Positions 27,056 through 37,216 of a stretch of 64,000 nt of DNA are shown in pieces. Below the pieces are notes generated by a model that was given only the letters and a program-made list of their open reading frames with translations, was not told where the DNA came from and ran no database searches. Origin of the DNA: Corynebacterium ammoniagenes DSM 20306. GTDB taxonomy: Bacteria; Actinomycetota; Actinomycetes; Mycobacteriales; Mycobacteriaceae. The position numbers and the translations under genes are program-made. Position 1 is the first letter of the stretch, and each line of letters starts with the position of its first letter. The stretch is from positions 1,054,001-1,118,000 of the forward strand of contig NZ_CP009244.1 of the NCBI RefSeq assembly GCF_001941425.1, in the 5' to 3' direction.

Positions 27056-28102
27056 GTGAGCAACACCGACGTCAACTTCGATATCAACGACAACCACGGA
27101 CATGTCCCCGTCATGCGCGCGCGGATGGCTGAACTGATTGCCCCAGCTGTGGAAGCAGCAGGGGAGAACGCAATCATCATTGATGGCACCCTGGGAGCCG
27201 GCGGGCATACCGAGTATTTTCTTCAGAACTTCCCACAAGCACGCGTTATCGGCGTTGACCGAGACGCGGCATCATTAGCTGAAGCTGGCGAAAGGCTTTC
27301 GCCCTTTGCCGACCGCTTCGTCGGAGTCAATGAACGCTTCGATGAGATTGGATCAGCCATCGCAGAAGGCGACGGTGAGGTTTTCGAGATTGCACGTCAA
27401 CACGGCGTTGCCGGCGCACTCTTTGACCTTGGTGTGTCCTCGATGCAACTGGACCAAGCTGACCGCGGCTTCGCCTACAAGGTTGATGCCCCACTAGATA
27501 TGCGAATGGATCCTTCTGCGGGCATTACCGCCGCAGACGTCCTCAATACCTATTCCCATGGTGAGCTCGCGCATATCTTAAAGATGTACGGCGATGAACG
27601 CTTCGCCGGCAAGATTGCCTCCGCAGTTCTGAAAGAACGCGACAAGCAACCCTTTGATACATCGGCTCGACTCGTCGAGCTTTTGTACAACACTATTCCC
27701 GCGGCAACCCGCCGCACTGGTGGGCACCCTGCAAAGCGAACCTTCCAGGCGCTACGGGTGGAAGTCAATGGTGAGTTGGAAGCCATTGAACAAGTCATCC
27801 CCGTTATTACCTCTGCGCTAAACATCGGTGGCCGGGTCGTATTTATGAGCTATCAGTCGCTTGAAGACAAGCTCGTGAAATCTACGTTTAAGACCCTGAC
27901 CACGTCATCGACACCGGCAGGCCTTCCAATGGATCTGCCGGGCACCGCTGCTCATTTCAAGACCATCACCCGAGGTTCTGAAAAGGCAACGGAAGCAGAA
28001 ATTGCAGAAAACCCGCGTGCCGCATCCGTGCGCGTGCGCGCTTTTGAACGATTAGCAGGCGAGCATTCATTTATTCCACCTGGAACTGGGATAGGGGATT
28101 AA
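27056..28102 (+). CDS. rsmH: 16S rRNA (cytosine1402-N4)-methyltransferase RsmH
   Basis: RsmH methylates N4 of C1402 in 16S rRNA. The protein (348 residues from GTG 27056) has HVPVMRARM near the N-terminus, the SAM-binding loop [21 protein letters not shown] and [17 protein letters not shown], all diagnostic. I reject the longer ORF start at 26900, because AGAAAGGGGGGG lies just before GTG 27056 and the family begins there. ftsL follows 4 nt after the stop. Confidence 0.94.
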   Translation: MSNTDVNFDINDNHGHVPVMRARMAELIAPAVEAAGENAIIIDGTLGAGGHTEYFLQNFPQARVIGVDRDAASLAEAGERLSPFADRFVGVNERFDEIGSAIAEGDGEVFEIARQHGVAGALFDLGVSSMQLDQADRGFAYKVDAPLDMRMDPSAGITAADVLNTYSHGELAHILKMYGDERFAGKIASAVLKERDKQPFDTSARLVELLYNTIPAATRRTGGHPAKRTFQALRVEVNGELEAIEQVIPVITSALNIGGRVVFMSYQSLEDKLVKSTFKTLTTSSTPAGLPMDLPGTAAHFKTITRGSEKATEAEIAENPRAASVRVRAFERLAGEHSFIPPGTGIGD

Positions 28103-28106
28103 TCAA

Positions 28107-28991
28107 ATGGCAAGATCGACCACAACCAGGACAGAGAGAGCCTCCATGGGAACACGTACCAATCGCACGCAGGCCACATCGACCGATGTTATGGACCGAC
28201 CTGCTCCTGCCCGAAAGGGTGGCACTGCGACTGCGGCAAGCGGAACCGCGCCGACGCGGGTCCCACGCATGACCCGCAGCACCCGCAGCACCCGTGGAGA
28301 ACAACGCACCGCAACGCGCACGGTCTCGCCAACGCGTACCACGCGTCGTGAAGTCCCACAGATTACCCCGACGCCGCGCACCTCTCGCTTGGGCTCGCGT
28401 CAGGTAGTCACTCAGCGCGGGCGTCGTGTTGCACCCATTAAAAAGGTCACTTTATTCTCGCGCCTGTCCGCTGTGGCAATTGCTTTGCTCATCGGTGGCG
28501 TTATCCTAGCGGTTTGGCTTTCGGGTGTTTCTACCTCGCAGACCTTCCGTATTCAGCAACTGACCTTTCAAGAATCCCAGCTTGATAACCAGTTGGAGAC
28601 TCTCAACCGCGATTTGGAGCAGGTGCGCTCTTCCGCAGATGTTGCGCGCCGTGGTGCAGAAGCCGACATGGGCATTCCTACCCAGCCTGGAATCGTCGAA
28701 GTAACTGAAGACGGCTCCGTCGAAGAGCGTCGTCCTGCCACCGAAGGCACCGAAGCCATCATCGATGTCAATGGCGAACCGGTCCGCACCGGCCGAGCTA
28801 CCAGTGACCCACGCGATACTGAAGGTGTGTCGGATGAACTCAACGCAGTTCCACGCGGCCAGCAGCAGCGCGTAGGTGACGTTAATGCAGATGACGCAAT
28901 TGAATCCCGTCCAACAACTGAAGAAGAATCAGCAGATGGACCGTTACCAGTTGGTGAAAACCTGGATACTCCCTACCAGTCTGGTGAATAA
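28107..28991 (+). CDS. ftsL: FtsL-like divisome protein
   Basis: A 294-residue single-pass membrane protein between rsmH and ftsI, the usual place of ftsL. About 110 basic, Thr/Arg-rich residues face the cytoplasm (many TRT and RSTR units). One membrane segment (about 119-140, VAIALLIGGVILAVWL) and a short extracellular coiled coil (FRIQQLTFQESQLDNQLETL onward, to about residue 175) follow. The last ~110 residues are acidic and low in hydrophobics. FtsL activates FtsWI with FtsQ/FtsB. Corynebacterial FtsL proteins are this long on the cytoplasmic side. Confidence 0.82.
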   Translation: MARSTTTRTERASMGTRTNRTQATSTDVMDRPAPARKGGTATAASGTAPTRVPRMTRSTRSTRGEQRTATRTVSPTRTTRREVPQITPTPRTSRLGSRQVVTQRGRRVAPIKKVTLFSRLSAVAIALLIGGVILAVWLSGVSTSQTFRIQQLTFQESQLDNQLETLNRDLEQVRSSADVARRGAEADMGIPTQPGIVEVTEDGSVEERRPATEGTEAIIDVNGEPVRTGRATSDPRDTEGVSDELNAVPRGQQQRVGDVNADDAIESRPTTEEESADGPLPVGENLDTPYQSGE

Positions 28992-29123
28992 GGGATATGC
29001 CTCCCACAACTAAAGGACTGTTCCGGCTACAGTCATACGGGAAATCAATCCTTAATGGGGCAATCTTTTATCCCGGGGTATTCCTAAATTTTTGAGCATT
29101 ATGAAGGCAGGTGACACACCACT

Positions 29124-31376
29124 GTGACTCCACCACATTCGGGTGACCCACGTCGCCGTAGCCGACATGGGGGCGGAGGAAGCTCCCGCAATAATGAGGG
29201 GCGCCAGGAAGGTCGCAGTGGACGAGGTCGGCGGCCTTCTTCGCACGCATCCAGGGATTGGTCTACCGATGACCGGGACAATCGCGCTCATTACGGTGCG
29301 TCCGCATCCCGCGGCCAAGGCTCTATTGATCGAGAAAACCTCCGTGCTGGCGATATCCGCAGGGAAGACCAGCGTGCCGGAGCTGCTCGCTCTGGTGCTC
29401 AGCGAGCTGGCGCTCAGAGAGCAGAAGCTCAACGCGCGCAATCGGCGCGCCCAACGCAACCTGCGCCGCAGGGTGTAAAGAAGAAGATCCTCGCGCAGCA
29501 CCCAATGATGGCAAAGCGCCTCAACATTGTGATTGCCATTTTGGTCGTTGTGACCATGGCACTGGTGGGCCGCTTGGCTTGGGTGCAAATTGTGTGGGGA
29601 CCGGAATTATCAGCGCAAGCAGAAGCACAGCGCACGCGCGTGTATGTCGAACCGGCACGCCGTGGTGAGATCGTAGACCGCGACGGGCAGCGTATTGCGT
29701 ACACCATGGCGGCACGGTCGTTGACTGTTTCGCCGACTCGTTTGCGTGATGAACTTCGTGAGCAAGAAGAGCTGGAAGCGCAAAACGACGATAAGTTGGC
29801 TGGGATGAGCGAGAAGGAACAAAATGAGTTCCTCGATGACCGCGTCACCGCTCGCCTGGAAGAAATGGCAGAGGGAATTCCAGATGCCATTGAGGAATCA
29901 GGGGTATCAACGTCTGATATCGATGAAGACCAGATCATGGATAAATTGCGTGCCGATACGCAATATGAAGTGCTCGTGCGCAATGTCGATCCAGATATCG
30001 CCGTGGAAATCTCCAACAAGTACCACGGTGTCGCAGCTGACCACCAAGATATTCGCCAGTATCCCAACGGGGCGATTGCTGAAAACATCGTCGGTAAGGT
30101 CTCCATGGATGGCCAGGGTCAGTTCGGCTTTGAAGCCTCCGGCGACTCGCTTTTGACCGGTATTGATGGCCGCTCGACGGAAGATGTCTCTACCGATGGG
30201 CAGCTGATCCCCGGTACGGTGCGCGATGAAGTCGAAGCTATCGATGGCTCCGATGTGCAGCTGACCTTGGACTTGGACTTGCAAACTTATGTCCAGCAGA
30301 AGCTGGAACAGGCAGTGGACAACTCCGGCGCAAAGATGGGCGAGGCCGTGGTGCTGGATGCCGTTACCGGCCAAGTGCTGTCGATGGCTAATTCTGGAAC
30401 CATCGATCCGAATAAGGATATTGAAAAACAACTCGAAGAAGGCAAAGACTTCGAAAACCGTTCTATTTCGCACCCCTATGAACCAGGATCCGTAGCCAAG
30501 GTAGTCACAGCCGCGGCGGCGATCGAAGAAGGGCTGACCACTCCAGAAGAAGTACACCAGGTGCCGGGATCGATTGACGTTGCTGGTGTCACTGTGGCGG
30601 ATGCGTGGCAGCACGGCGTGGAGCCGTATACCACCGCAGGTATTTTCGGTAAGTCTTCTAACGTCGGTACATTGCAGATTGCGCAGCGACTGGGCGAGGA
30701 AAAATTTGCCGAGTACTTGGAGAAATTCGGCTTAGGCGAAACCACCGGCATTGAGCTGCCGAATGAGTCTTCTGGTTTGTTGCCACCGCTCGAGCAGTGG
30801 TCGGGTGGCACCTTTGCCAACCTACCCATTGGCCAGGGTATGTCATGGACTACCTTGCAGATGGCCAGTGTCTATCAAGCAATGGCTAACGATGGTGAGC
30901 TTATTCAGCCGCGGATCATTGACAACATCACCGACGCTGAAGGCAAAGACGTTCCCCAGGAAGAACCAGGGACTACTCAAGTTGTCTCGCCAGAGACGGC
31001 ACGAACCGTCGTGGATATGTTCCGCTCGACCTTCCAAGATGATCCGTCGTATGTCCAAAACGGTACCGCGATGGGCAATGAAATTGAGGGATACCAGCTT
31101 TCGGGCAAGACCGGCACCGCGCAAAAGGTAGACCCAGAAACCGGTGCGTATTCCGAAAGCTCCTACTGGATTACATTTGCCGGTATTGCTCCTGCTGATG
31201 ACCCACGTTTCGTTGTCGCCATCATGCTCGATGAGCCCAAGTCGGGCACGAATCCAGATGGTTCCGGTGGACAGTCCGCCGCACCGCTATTTAGTGATAT
31301 TGCAGCTTGGTTGCTCAACCGCGATAACATTCCGACTTCGCCCGAAGGAAAACGATGGGTAATGACGCAGAATTAG
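29124..31376 (+). CDS. ftsI: Penicillin-binding protein FtsI (septal transpeptidase)
   Basis: A class B PBP of 750 residues. About 130 cytoplasmic residues, rich in Arg/Gly/Ser/Ala with a degenerate AQRAGAQRAEAQRAQ repeat, precede the membrane segment (about 133-155). The PBP dimerisation domain follows, then the transpeptidase with SVAK (Ser456), SSN (511-513) and KTG (662-664). FtsI crosslinks septal peptidoglycan with FtsW. The N-terminal extension is long: a start nearer the membrane segment (for example ATG near 29507) would give the usual size. I keep GTG 29124 because codon use stays consistent and AGGCAGG lies upstream. Confidence 0.9.
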   Translation: MTPPHSGDPRRRSRHGGGGSSRNNEGRQEGRSGRGRRPSSHASRDWSTDDRDNRAHYGASASRGQGSIDRENLRAGDIRREDQRAGAARSGAQRAGAQRAEAQRAQSARPTQPAPQGVKKKILAQHPMMAKRLNIVIAILVVVTMALVGRLAWVQIVWGPELSAQAEAQRTRVYVEPARRGEIVDRDGQRIAYTMAARSLTVSPTRLRDELREQEELEAQNDDKLAGMSEKEQNEFLDDRVTARLEEMAEGIPDAIEESGVSTSDIDEDQIMDKLRADTQYEVLVRNVDPDIAVEISNKYHGVAADHQDIRQYPNGAIAENIVGKVSMDGQGQFGFEASGDSLLTGIDGRSTEDVSTDGQLIPGTVRDEVEAIDGSDVQLTLDLDLQTYVQQKLEQAVDNSGAKMGEAVVLDAVTGQVLSMANSGTIDPNKDIEKQLEEGKDFENRSISHPYEPGSVAKVVTAAAAIEEGLTTPEEVHQVPGSIDVAGVTVADAWQHGVEPYTTAGIFGKSSNVGTLQIAQRLGEEKFAEYLEKFGLGETTGIELPNESSGLLPPLEQWSGGTFANLPIGQGMSWTTLQMASVYQAMANDGELIQPRIIDNITDAEGKDVPQEEPGTTQVVSPETARTVVDMFRSTFQDDPSYVQNGTAMGNEIEGYQLSGKTGTAQKVDPETGAYSESSYWITFAGIAPADDPRFVVAIMLDEPKSGTNPDGSGGQSAAPLFSDIAAWLLNRDNIPTSPEGKRWVMTQN

Positions 31377-31440
31377 CAGCACACTTCATGCCCGTTAAGA
31401 CACAGACTATAAAGACCGAACAGACAAGGACGCAGCTGAC

Positions 31441-33129
31441 ATGACCACGACTTTAAAGAAGTTGGCGGAAATCGCGCGCGGTGAAATCATTGGTGATGGC
31501 ACAGTGACCGTGGACGCCATTACTTTGGATTCACGATTAGTCGAATCCGAACACCTTTTTGCTGCTGTTCCCGGCACGCGCACCCACGGTGCAGAATTTG
31601 CGGCACAGACATCTGCCAAAGCAGTGCTTACCGATGCCGCCGGCGTGGACATCCTCAACGGCTCAGATACGGCGGAAAGCTTCGATCGCCCCATCATTGT
31701 TGTCGATGATATTCGCGCAGTGCTCGGTGATATTTCCGCTGAGATTTATGGACACCCTACGCAGAATCTGACAGTTCTGGGAGTAACGGGTACCTCCGGT
31801 AAAACCACGACTACTTATTTATTGGAGTCGGGACTTCTCGCTGCGGGCTATTCCACCGGGCTGATTGGCACCACCGGTACACGCATTAACCGCACCCCGG
31901 TCGATACACAGTTGACCACTCCAGAAGCACCAACCTTGCAAGAGCTTTTCGCGCGGATGGTGGATGAGGGCGTGACCCATGTGGTCATGGAAGTTTCTTC
32001 GCATGCCCTAGACCTCGGCCGAGTCCAAGGCGTGGACTTTGCTGTCGGAGGATTTACCAACCTGTCCCAGGACCACTTGGATTTCCACCCCACTATGGAG
32101 GAGTACTTCTCCGCGAAGGCGAAGCTTTTTGTTGGCAACAATGCCGCGCGTCATGCCGTGGTGTGCATTAATGATGATTGGGGAGAGCGTCTAGCCGACC
32201 AAGTCGATGCCGAAGACATTCCGCTGACGGTCGTTTCTACCACCGGGGCGATTGTTCATACCGGCGACGAAGGCTCGGTCGCCGAAGCCGATGAAATGTT
32301 GCGCGAACGAACTCGTGAATTGTTGGTTCCGGGCACCGTCGTGGCGTGGCAACAGTCCGTGGAGACCACGGGAGAGCAGCAAGTTGCGCTGGAAATCAAC
32401 CCACCGCGCGAGAGCGAAGTCATCCAGGCAGAGATGGCGCGTTCTTTTGACTTCCGCTTGCCGCTGCCGGGTGATTTCAACATCGCCAATGCAGGGCTTG
32501 CCGTCGGCATGGCCAGTGCGGCGGGCATTGATTTGGATACCTTTATTACTGCCTTAACCAAAGTTGCCGTCCCTGGGCGCATGCAGCGTATCGATGAAGG
32601 CCAAGACTTCGTCGCCGTCGTAGATTACGCGCACAAGCCGGCAGCTATCGAAGCTGTGCTAGAGACCCTGCGGTCCCAGCTAGAGTCAGCCGGAAACACT
32701 GCGCAAGGTCGCCTGGGAGTTGTTGTGGGCGCCGGTGGCGACCGTGACTCCTCCAAGCGCGGATTGATGGGCGCTGCTGCGGCTAAGGCTGCGGATTTCG
32801 TTGTGGTCACAGATGATAACCCCCGCACGGAAGATCCCGCGCCAATTCGTGAAGCAGTCATGGCTGGCGCCCGGGAGGCCGCGGAAGAGAGCAACCGGCC
32901 GGTTGAGATTGTTGAAATCGCATCGCGTGCCGATGCCATCGACGCCGTGGTCAACTGGGCCCACGACGGTGACGCTGTCATCGTGGTGGGTAAAGGCCAT
33001 GAAGTCGGACAACTCATCGGAGGGACCATGCACCACTTCGATGACCGAGAAGAACTATCCCGCGCACTACAATCAAAGCGAGCAGCACAGGCACACGCCG
33101 CTGACGACTCCACTGGGAGGCATAAGTGA
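31441..33129 (+). CDS. murE: UDP-MurNAc-tripeptide synthetase MurE
   Basis: MurE (562 residues) adds the third stem-peptide residue in the cytoplasm. Present are the Mur-ligase ATP loop GVTGTSGKTTTTYLL, HVVMEVSSHALDL, and the C-terminal DNPRTEDP motif. DNPR marks the meso-diaminopimelate-adding type, in agreement with corynebacterial wall chemistry. An insertion (about 262-340) with two clusters of acidic residues separates the usual central blocks and makes the protein longer than the ~500-residue norm. The stop overlaps the murF GTG (GTGA). Confidence 0.93.
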   Translation: MTTTLKKLAEIARGEIIGDGTVTVDAITLDSRLVESEHLFAAVPGTRTHGAEFAAQTSAKAVLTDAAGVDILNGSDTAESFDRPIIVVDDIRAVLGDISAEIYGHPTQNLTVLGVTGTSGKTTTTYLLESGLLAAGYSTGLIGTTGTRINRTPVDTQLTTPEAPTLQELFARMVDEGVTHVVMEVSSHALDLGRVQGVDFAVGGFTNLSQDHLDFHPTMEEYFSAKAKLFVGNNAARHAVVCINDDWGERLADQVDAEDIPLTVVSTTGAIVHTGDEGSVAEADEMLRERTRELLVPGTVVAWQQSVETTGEQQVALEINPPRESEVIQAEMARSFDFRLPLPGDFNIANAGLAVGMASAAGIDLDTFITALTKVAVPGRMQRIDEGQDFVAVVDYAHKPAAIEAVLETLRSQLESAGNTAQGRLGVVVGAGGDRDSSKRGLMGAAAAKAADFVVVTDDNPRTEDPAPIREAVMAGAREAAEESNRPVEIVEIASRADAIDAVVNWAHDGDAVIVVGKGHEVGQLIGGTMHHFDDREELSRALQSKRAAQAHAADDSTGRHK

Positions 33130-34661
33130 TTGACTTAACACTCAAGGAAATCGCCGACATCGTCGGAGGATCCTTAGACAGCGTCGACGACCCTGACGCA
33201 CGCGTGACGGGGTTCGTCGAGTTTGATTCGCGCAAGGTTGCCCCAGGCGGGCTCTTCCTGTGCTTTCCAGGTGCGAAAGTCGATGGCCACGATTTTGCAG
33301 AAAAGGCTATCGAGCAAGGTGCAGTAGCGGTCTTAGCAGCGCGAGAAGTCGGCGTTCCAGCAATCGTTGTTCAGCCCACTGGGCGCATTGAAGGCGACGG
33401 CGCGAATGCCGATATCTATGCCAATGATGCAGATGGTTCTGCAGCCGCCGTGGTGCGTGCGTTATCTGATCTCGCGCACTATGTGACGACGAAGCTTACG
33501 TCAGAACACGATCTGAGCATCATCGGAGTTACCGGTTCCGCAGGTAAGACCTCGACGAAGGACTTGATTGCCACCATCTTGCGCAATGACGGGGAAACCG
33601 TTGCGCCTCCCGGCTCTTTCAACAATGAAATTGGGCACCCTTATACCGCGCTGCGCTGCGATGTGGATACCAAATACCTCGTGGCTGAGCTTTCCGCACG
33701 CGGCATTGGGCACATAAAACACCTCACTGATATCGCAACACCACGCATCGGAGTAGTGCTCAATGTGGGCACCGCGCATCTGGGTGAGTTTGGATCACGG
33801 GAAAATATCGCGATTGCCAAAGGCGAGCTGGTCGAATCTTTGCCGGATGTCTCCGAGGGCGGTGTCGCCGTATTAAATGCGGATGATCCTTTCGTGGCGG
33901 CGATGGCAAAGCGAACCACCGCCAAAGTGGTGACGTATTCTTCGGCGAACCCGCCAGCGGTCGGCGCAGATTATTATGCCACCAACATCACGTTGGATAA
34001 CGTCGCGCGCCCGTCATTTACTCTGCATGCCCCTGGCGTCAAGCCAGTATCGGTGACTTTGCAGGTCTTCGGCGTGCACCAGGTGTCTAATTCTCTTGCC
34101 GCGGCAGCAGCAGCCATCGAGGCCGGACTGTCTGTGGAATCAGTGGCGGATTCTTTGAGTGGGCATCGTAACGCGTCTGCACACCGCATGGATGTGCATA
34201 CCCGTGCCGATGGTGTCACCATTATCAATGACTCTTATAATGCGAACCCGGATTCTATGCGGGCTGCGATCGCAGCATTGGGCTATACCACCTCGGGCCG
34301 ACCTGATGCGCGCTCCATTGCTGTTCTCGGTGAAATGGGAGAGCTGGGAGATGACGCCATCGAGGAGCACTACAGCCTAGGTGCTGAGCTGGCGAAATTT
34401 GATGTCCACACCCTGATTGTTGTTGGCGAAACTGCTAATGGCGAGGCGATGGCTAGTGCCGCAGCCGAACGCGGTATAAATACTATGGTTAGCCGGGATA
34501 TCGATGAAGCCATTTGGCACATCGAGGACGTCCTCAACACCCCGCCCGCGGGGGTTGAAGATTGGTCTGCACGCGAGATGAAAGACGTGGTCCTGGTCAA
34601 AGCCTCCAACGCACAACGTTTGTGGCTGGTCTCTGAACGCCTGCTCAACGGCGAAGATTAA
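33126..34661 (+). CDS. murF: UDP-MurNAc-tripeptide-D-Ala-D-Ala ligase MurF
   Basis: MurF (511 residues) joins D-Ala-D-Ala to the tripeptide. It has the N-terminal fold common to MurE/MurF (FDSRKVAPGGLFLCFPG), the ATP loop GVTGSAGKTSTKDL, the central motif ELSARGIGHIKHL and the C-terminal NDSYNANPDSMRAA. Start GTG 33126 overlaps the murE stop. It is 18 nt before mraY. Confidence 0.94.
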   Translation: MIDLTLKEIADIVGGSLDSVDDPDARVTGFVEFDSRKVAPGGLFLCFPGAKVDGHDFAEKAIEQGAVAVLAAREVGVPAIVVQPTGRIEGDGANADIYANDADGSAAAVVRALSDLAHYVTTKLTSEHDLSIIGVTGSAGKTSTKDLIATILRNDGETVAPPGSFNNEIGHPYTALRCDVDTKYLVAELSARGIGHIKHLTDIATPRIGVVLNVGTAHLGEFGSRENIAIAKGELVESLPDVSEGGVAVLNADDPFVAAMAKRTTAKVVTYSSANPPAVGADYYATNITLDNVARPSFTLHAPGVKPVSVTLQVFGVHQVSNSLAAAAAAIEAGLSVESVADSLSGHRNASAHRMDVHTRADGVTIINDSYNANPDSMRAAIAALGYTTSGRPDARSIAVLGEMGELGDDAIEEHYSLGAELAKFDVHTLIVVGETANGEAMASAAAERGINTMVSRDIDEAIWHIEDVLNTPPAGVEDWSAREMKDVVLVKASNAQRLWLVSERLLNGED

Positions 34662-34679
34662 AAGGATAGTGATGAAACA

Positions 34680-35789
34680 ATGACTCAGATAATGGCCTCC
34701 GGCGTCATCAGCTTCCTTGTGGCGATCTTCTTTACTCCATGGCTGATCCGATATTTCTCTAACGCCGGCAAAGGCCAAGAGATTCGCGAGGACGGTCCGA
34801 AGTCGCACTTGCGCAAGCGCGGAACTCCAACCATGGGCGGCGTGGCCATCCTGGCGGGCATTGTCATCGCGTATTTATCCGTCAATACCTATGGCTCAAT
34901 TACCGGAACCGGCGGGTTTACCATTTCCGGAATCCTGGTTCTAGGCTTGACTTTGGGCCTCGGTGCATTGGGCTTTGCCGATGACTTCATCAAACTATTC
35001 AAATCCCGCAACCTTGGATTGAATAAGACCGCGAAGCTGGTGGGCCAGCTCGCCTTGGCATTGGCGTTTGGTCTATTGGTCCTGCAGTTTCCCGATGACA
35101 ATGACCTAACGCCTGCGACTACGCACTTGTCCTTTGTGCGCGATATCCCGACGTTTAATATCGCCATCGGACCCACCATCATCGGCATCATTATTTTCTT
35201 GGTGTTTATGTACATCTTGATTGCCGCGTGGTCGAATGCCGTCAACCTCACCGATGGCCTCGATGGCCTGGCGGCAGGCTCTACCGCCTTTGTCATGGGC
35301 GCGTACACCATCATCACGTTCTGGCAATTCCGCAACTCCTGTGAAACTGGCTTCGTCGCTGGTTGCTACCAGGTACGCGACCCGCTGGACTTGGCCATCT
35401 TGGCTGCCGCTGGTTTGGGTGGCACCCTGGGCTTTTTGTGGTGGAATGCGGCCCCAGCAAAAATCTTTATGGGCGATACCGGCTCCTTGGCACTCGGTGG
35501 CCTCGTCGCTGGTTTGTCCGTAACCACCCGCACGGAGCTGCTGATGATCATCATCGGTGCACTGTTCGTGGTGGAGGCGGCATCGGTTGTCATCCAGGTA
35601 TTTGTATTTAAGACCTCCGGAAAGCGCTTTTTCCGCATGGCGCCGATTCACCACCACTTCGAAAATGGTGGCTGGCCGGAAACGGCGGTTGTTACCCGAT
35701 TCTGGTTGCTTGCCGGCATGGCAGCGATGGCCGGCGTGGGCATTTTCTACGGCGAATGGCTCCTTGCCACCGGCGCCAGCATTCTTTAA
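34680..35789 (+). CDS. mraY: Phospho-MurNAc-pentapeptide transferase MraY
   Basis: MraY (369 residues, ten membrane segments) transfers phospho-MurNAc-pentapeptide to undecaprenyl phosphate, giving lipid I. The signatures are [20 protein letters not shown] (catalytic Asp pair), [22 protein letters not shown] and the histidine loop APIHHHFE. The ATG is preceded by AAAAGGATAG. A stop-terminated ATG 8 nt upstream is out of frame and not used. Confidence 0.95.
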   Translation: MTQIMASGVISFLVAIFFTPWLIRYFSNAGKGQEIREDGPKSHLRKRGTPTMGGVAILAGIVIAYLSVNTYGSITGTGGFTISGILVLGLTLGLGALGFADDFIKLFKSRNLGLNKTAKLVGQLALALAFGLLVLQFPDDNDLTPATTHLSFVRDIPTFNIAIGPTIIGIIIFLVFMYILIAAWSNAVNLTDGLDGLAAGSTAFVMGAYTIITFWQFRNSCETGFVAGCYQVRDPLDLAILAAAGLGGTLGFLWWNAAPAKIFMGDTGSLALGGLVAGLSVTTRTELLMIIIGALFVVEAASVVIQVFVFKTSGKRFFRMAPIHHHFENGGWPETAVVTRFWLLAGMAAMAGVGIFYGEWLLATGASIL

Positions 35790-35807
35790 GAAAGGCTGAA
35801 CTAGCTT

Positions 35808-37214
35808 ATGGATTCCACACTGAAGCTTCCACGAACAGTTTTGGTCGCTGGCGGTGGGGTATCAGGCCGCGGGTGTGCCACTATTTTGCGTGAGCTTGGC
35901 GCCGACGTCACCGTTGCCGACGGCAATGCCCACACTCGTGATGAGCTGGCAGCTGAACTGGGCGTGGCCACCATCGATCCCGCTGAGGTTGATTTTGCTA
36001 CCTCTAGCTTTGACGTCGTGGTGACCTCTCCCGGGTGGCGCCCGAATTCACCACTGTTGGTGGATGCCCAAGCAGCTGGACTCGAAGTCATTGGCGATGT
36101 GGAACTAGCCTGGCGCCTCGACCAAGCTGAAACCTTTGGGCCTTCACGGACCTGGTTGGTTGTTACGGGCACGAATGGCAAGACGACCACCACCGGCATG
36201 TTGACCGCCATGATGCAGGCGAATGAAGAAACTTCTGGCCTGCGCGCCGCTGCGGCCGGCAACATTGGCGTTTCGCTATTTACCGCCTTGGCCGCGCAAC
36301 CGCGCGTGGATGTGCTGTGCGTGGAGCTATCGTCTTTCCAATTGCACTGGTCAAAGTCACTGCGACCTCAGGTGGGCACCGTGTTAAATCTGGCGGAAGA
36401 CCATATTGACTGGCATGGCAGCTTCGAAGGCTATGCCCTCGATAAAGCCAAGGCCTTCCTCGGCGATGTGGCTGTGGTCGGCCAAGATGACCCACGCGTG
36501 GTAGACGCTGCCGTAAAGATTCGCCCGCGCGGCGAAGTCACCAGCTTTAGCGCTGGCGCGCCACAAGATGGTGGGGTCGGAGTAATCGACGACGAGATTG
36601 TGGTGGGCCTTCCACCCGTGCCACTGGCTAGCGCGAAAGGTATTGAACCGGCGGGTATCGCAGGTGTCTTAGATGCGTGCGCTGCTGCGGCGGTGGCGCA
36701 TGCGGCAGGCGCGAGTGCGGCATCGATAAGCGCTGGCTTGGCGTCGTACCGCGTGGACTCGCACCGTGGTCAAGTGGTGCACGACGCCGGTGGTGTGACA
36801 TTTATTGATAATTCCAAAGCCACCAATCCACATGCCGTGGAAGCAGCGCTGGCGGGATTATCCAATGTCATTTGGATTGCGGGCGGCCAACTCAAAGGCG
36901 CGGAAGTAGATGACTTAATCAGCAACCATCACACAGCGATGAAAGCCGCAGTGCTTTTGGGACAAGACCAAGAAATCATCGCCGAGGCCATTGAACGATA
37001 TGCGCCGGAGCTTGCTGTCATTAACATTGCGGAGACCGACGGGGAGCTGGCGATGCAACGCAGCGTCGCGGCCGCCATTCAACACGCCGAGGCAGGAGAT
37101 ACCGTGCTTTTAGCACCCGCTGCGGCATCGTTGGATATGTATTCAGGAATGGGCGAGCGTGGCGATCTTTTCGCCACCTACGCACGACAACTATGCCAAG
37201 GTGAGGAGCTTTAA
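35808..37214 (+). CDS. murD: UDP-MurNAc-L-Ala-D-Glu ligase MurD
   Basis: MurD (468 residues) adds D-glutamate. It shows the N-terminal Rossmann part (LVAGGGVSGRG), the ATP loop VTGTNGKTTTTGML, LCVELSSFQL, NLAEDHIDWHG and the C-terminal DNSKATNPHA. The order murF-mraY-murD-ftsW-murG-murC is the classical cluster. ftsW begins 2 nt after the stop. Confidence 0.94.
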   Translation: MDSTLKLPRTVLVAGGGVSGRGCATILRELGADVTVADGNAHTRDELAAELGVATIDPAEVDFATSSFDVVVTSPGWRPNSPLLVDAQAAGLEVIGDVELAWRLDQAETFGPSRTWLVVTGTNGKTTTTGMLTAMMQANEETSGLRAAAAGNIGVSLFTALAAQPRVDVLCVELSSFQLHWSKSLRPQVGTVLNLAEDHIDWHGSFEGYALDKAKAFLGDVAVVGQDDPRVVDAAVKIRPRGEVTSFSAGAPQDGGVGVIDDEIVVGLPPVPLASAKGIEPAGIAGVLDACAAAAVAHAAGASAASISAGLASYRVDSHRGQVVHDAGGVTFIDNSKATNPHAVEAALAGLSNVIWIAGGQLKGAEVDDLISNHHTAMKAAVLLGQDQEIIAEAIERYAPELAVINIAETDGELAMQRSVAAAIQHAEAGDTVLLAPAAASLDMYSGMGERGDLFATYARQLCQGEEL

Positions 37215-37216
37215 CC

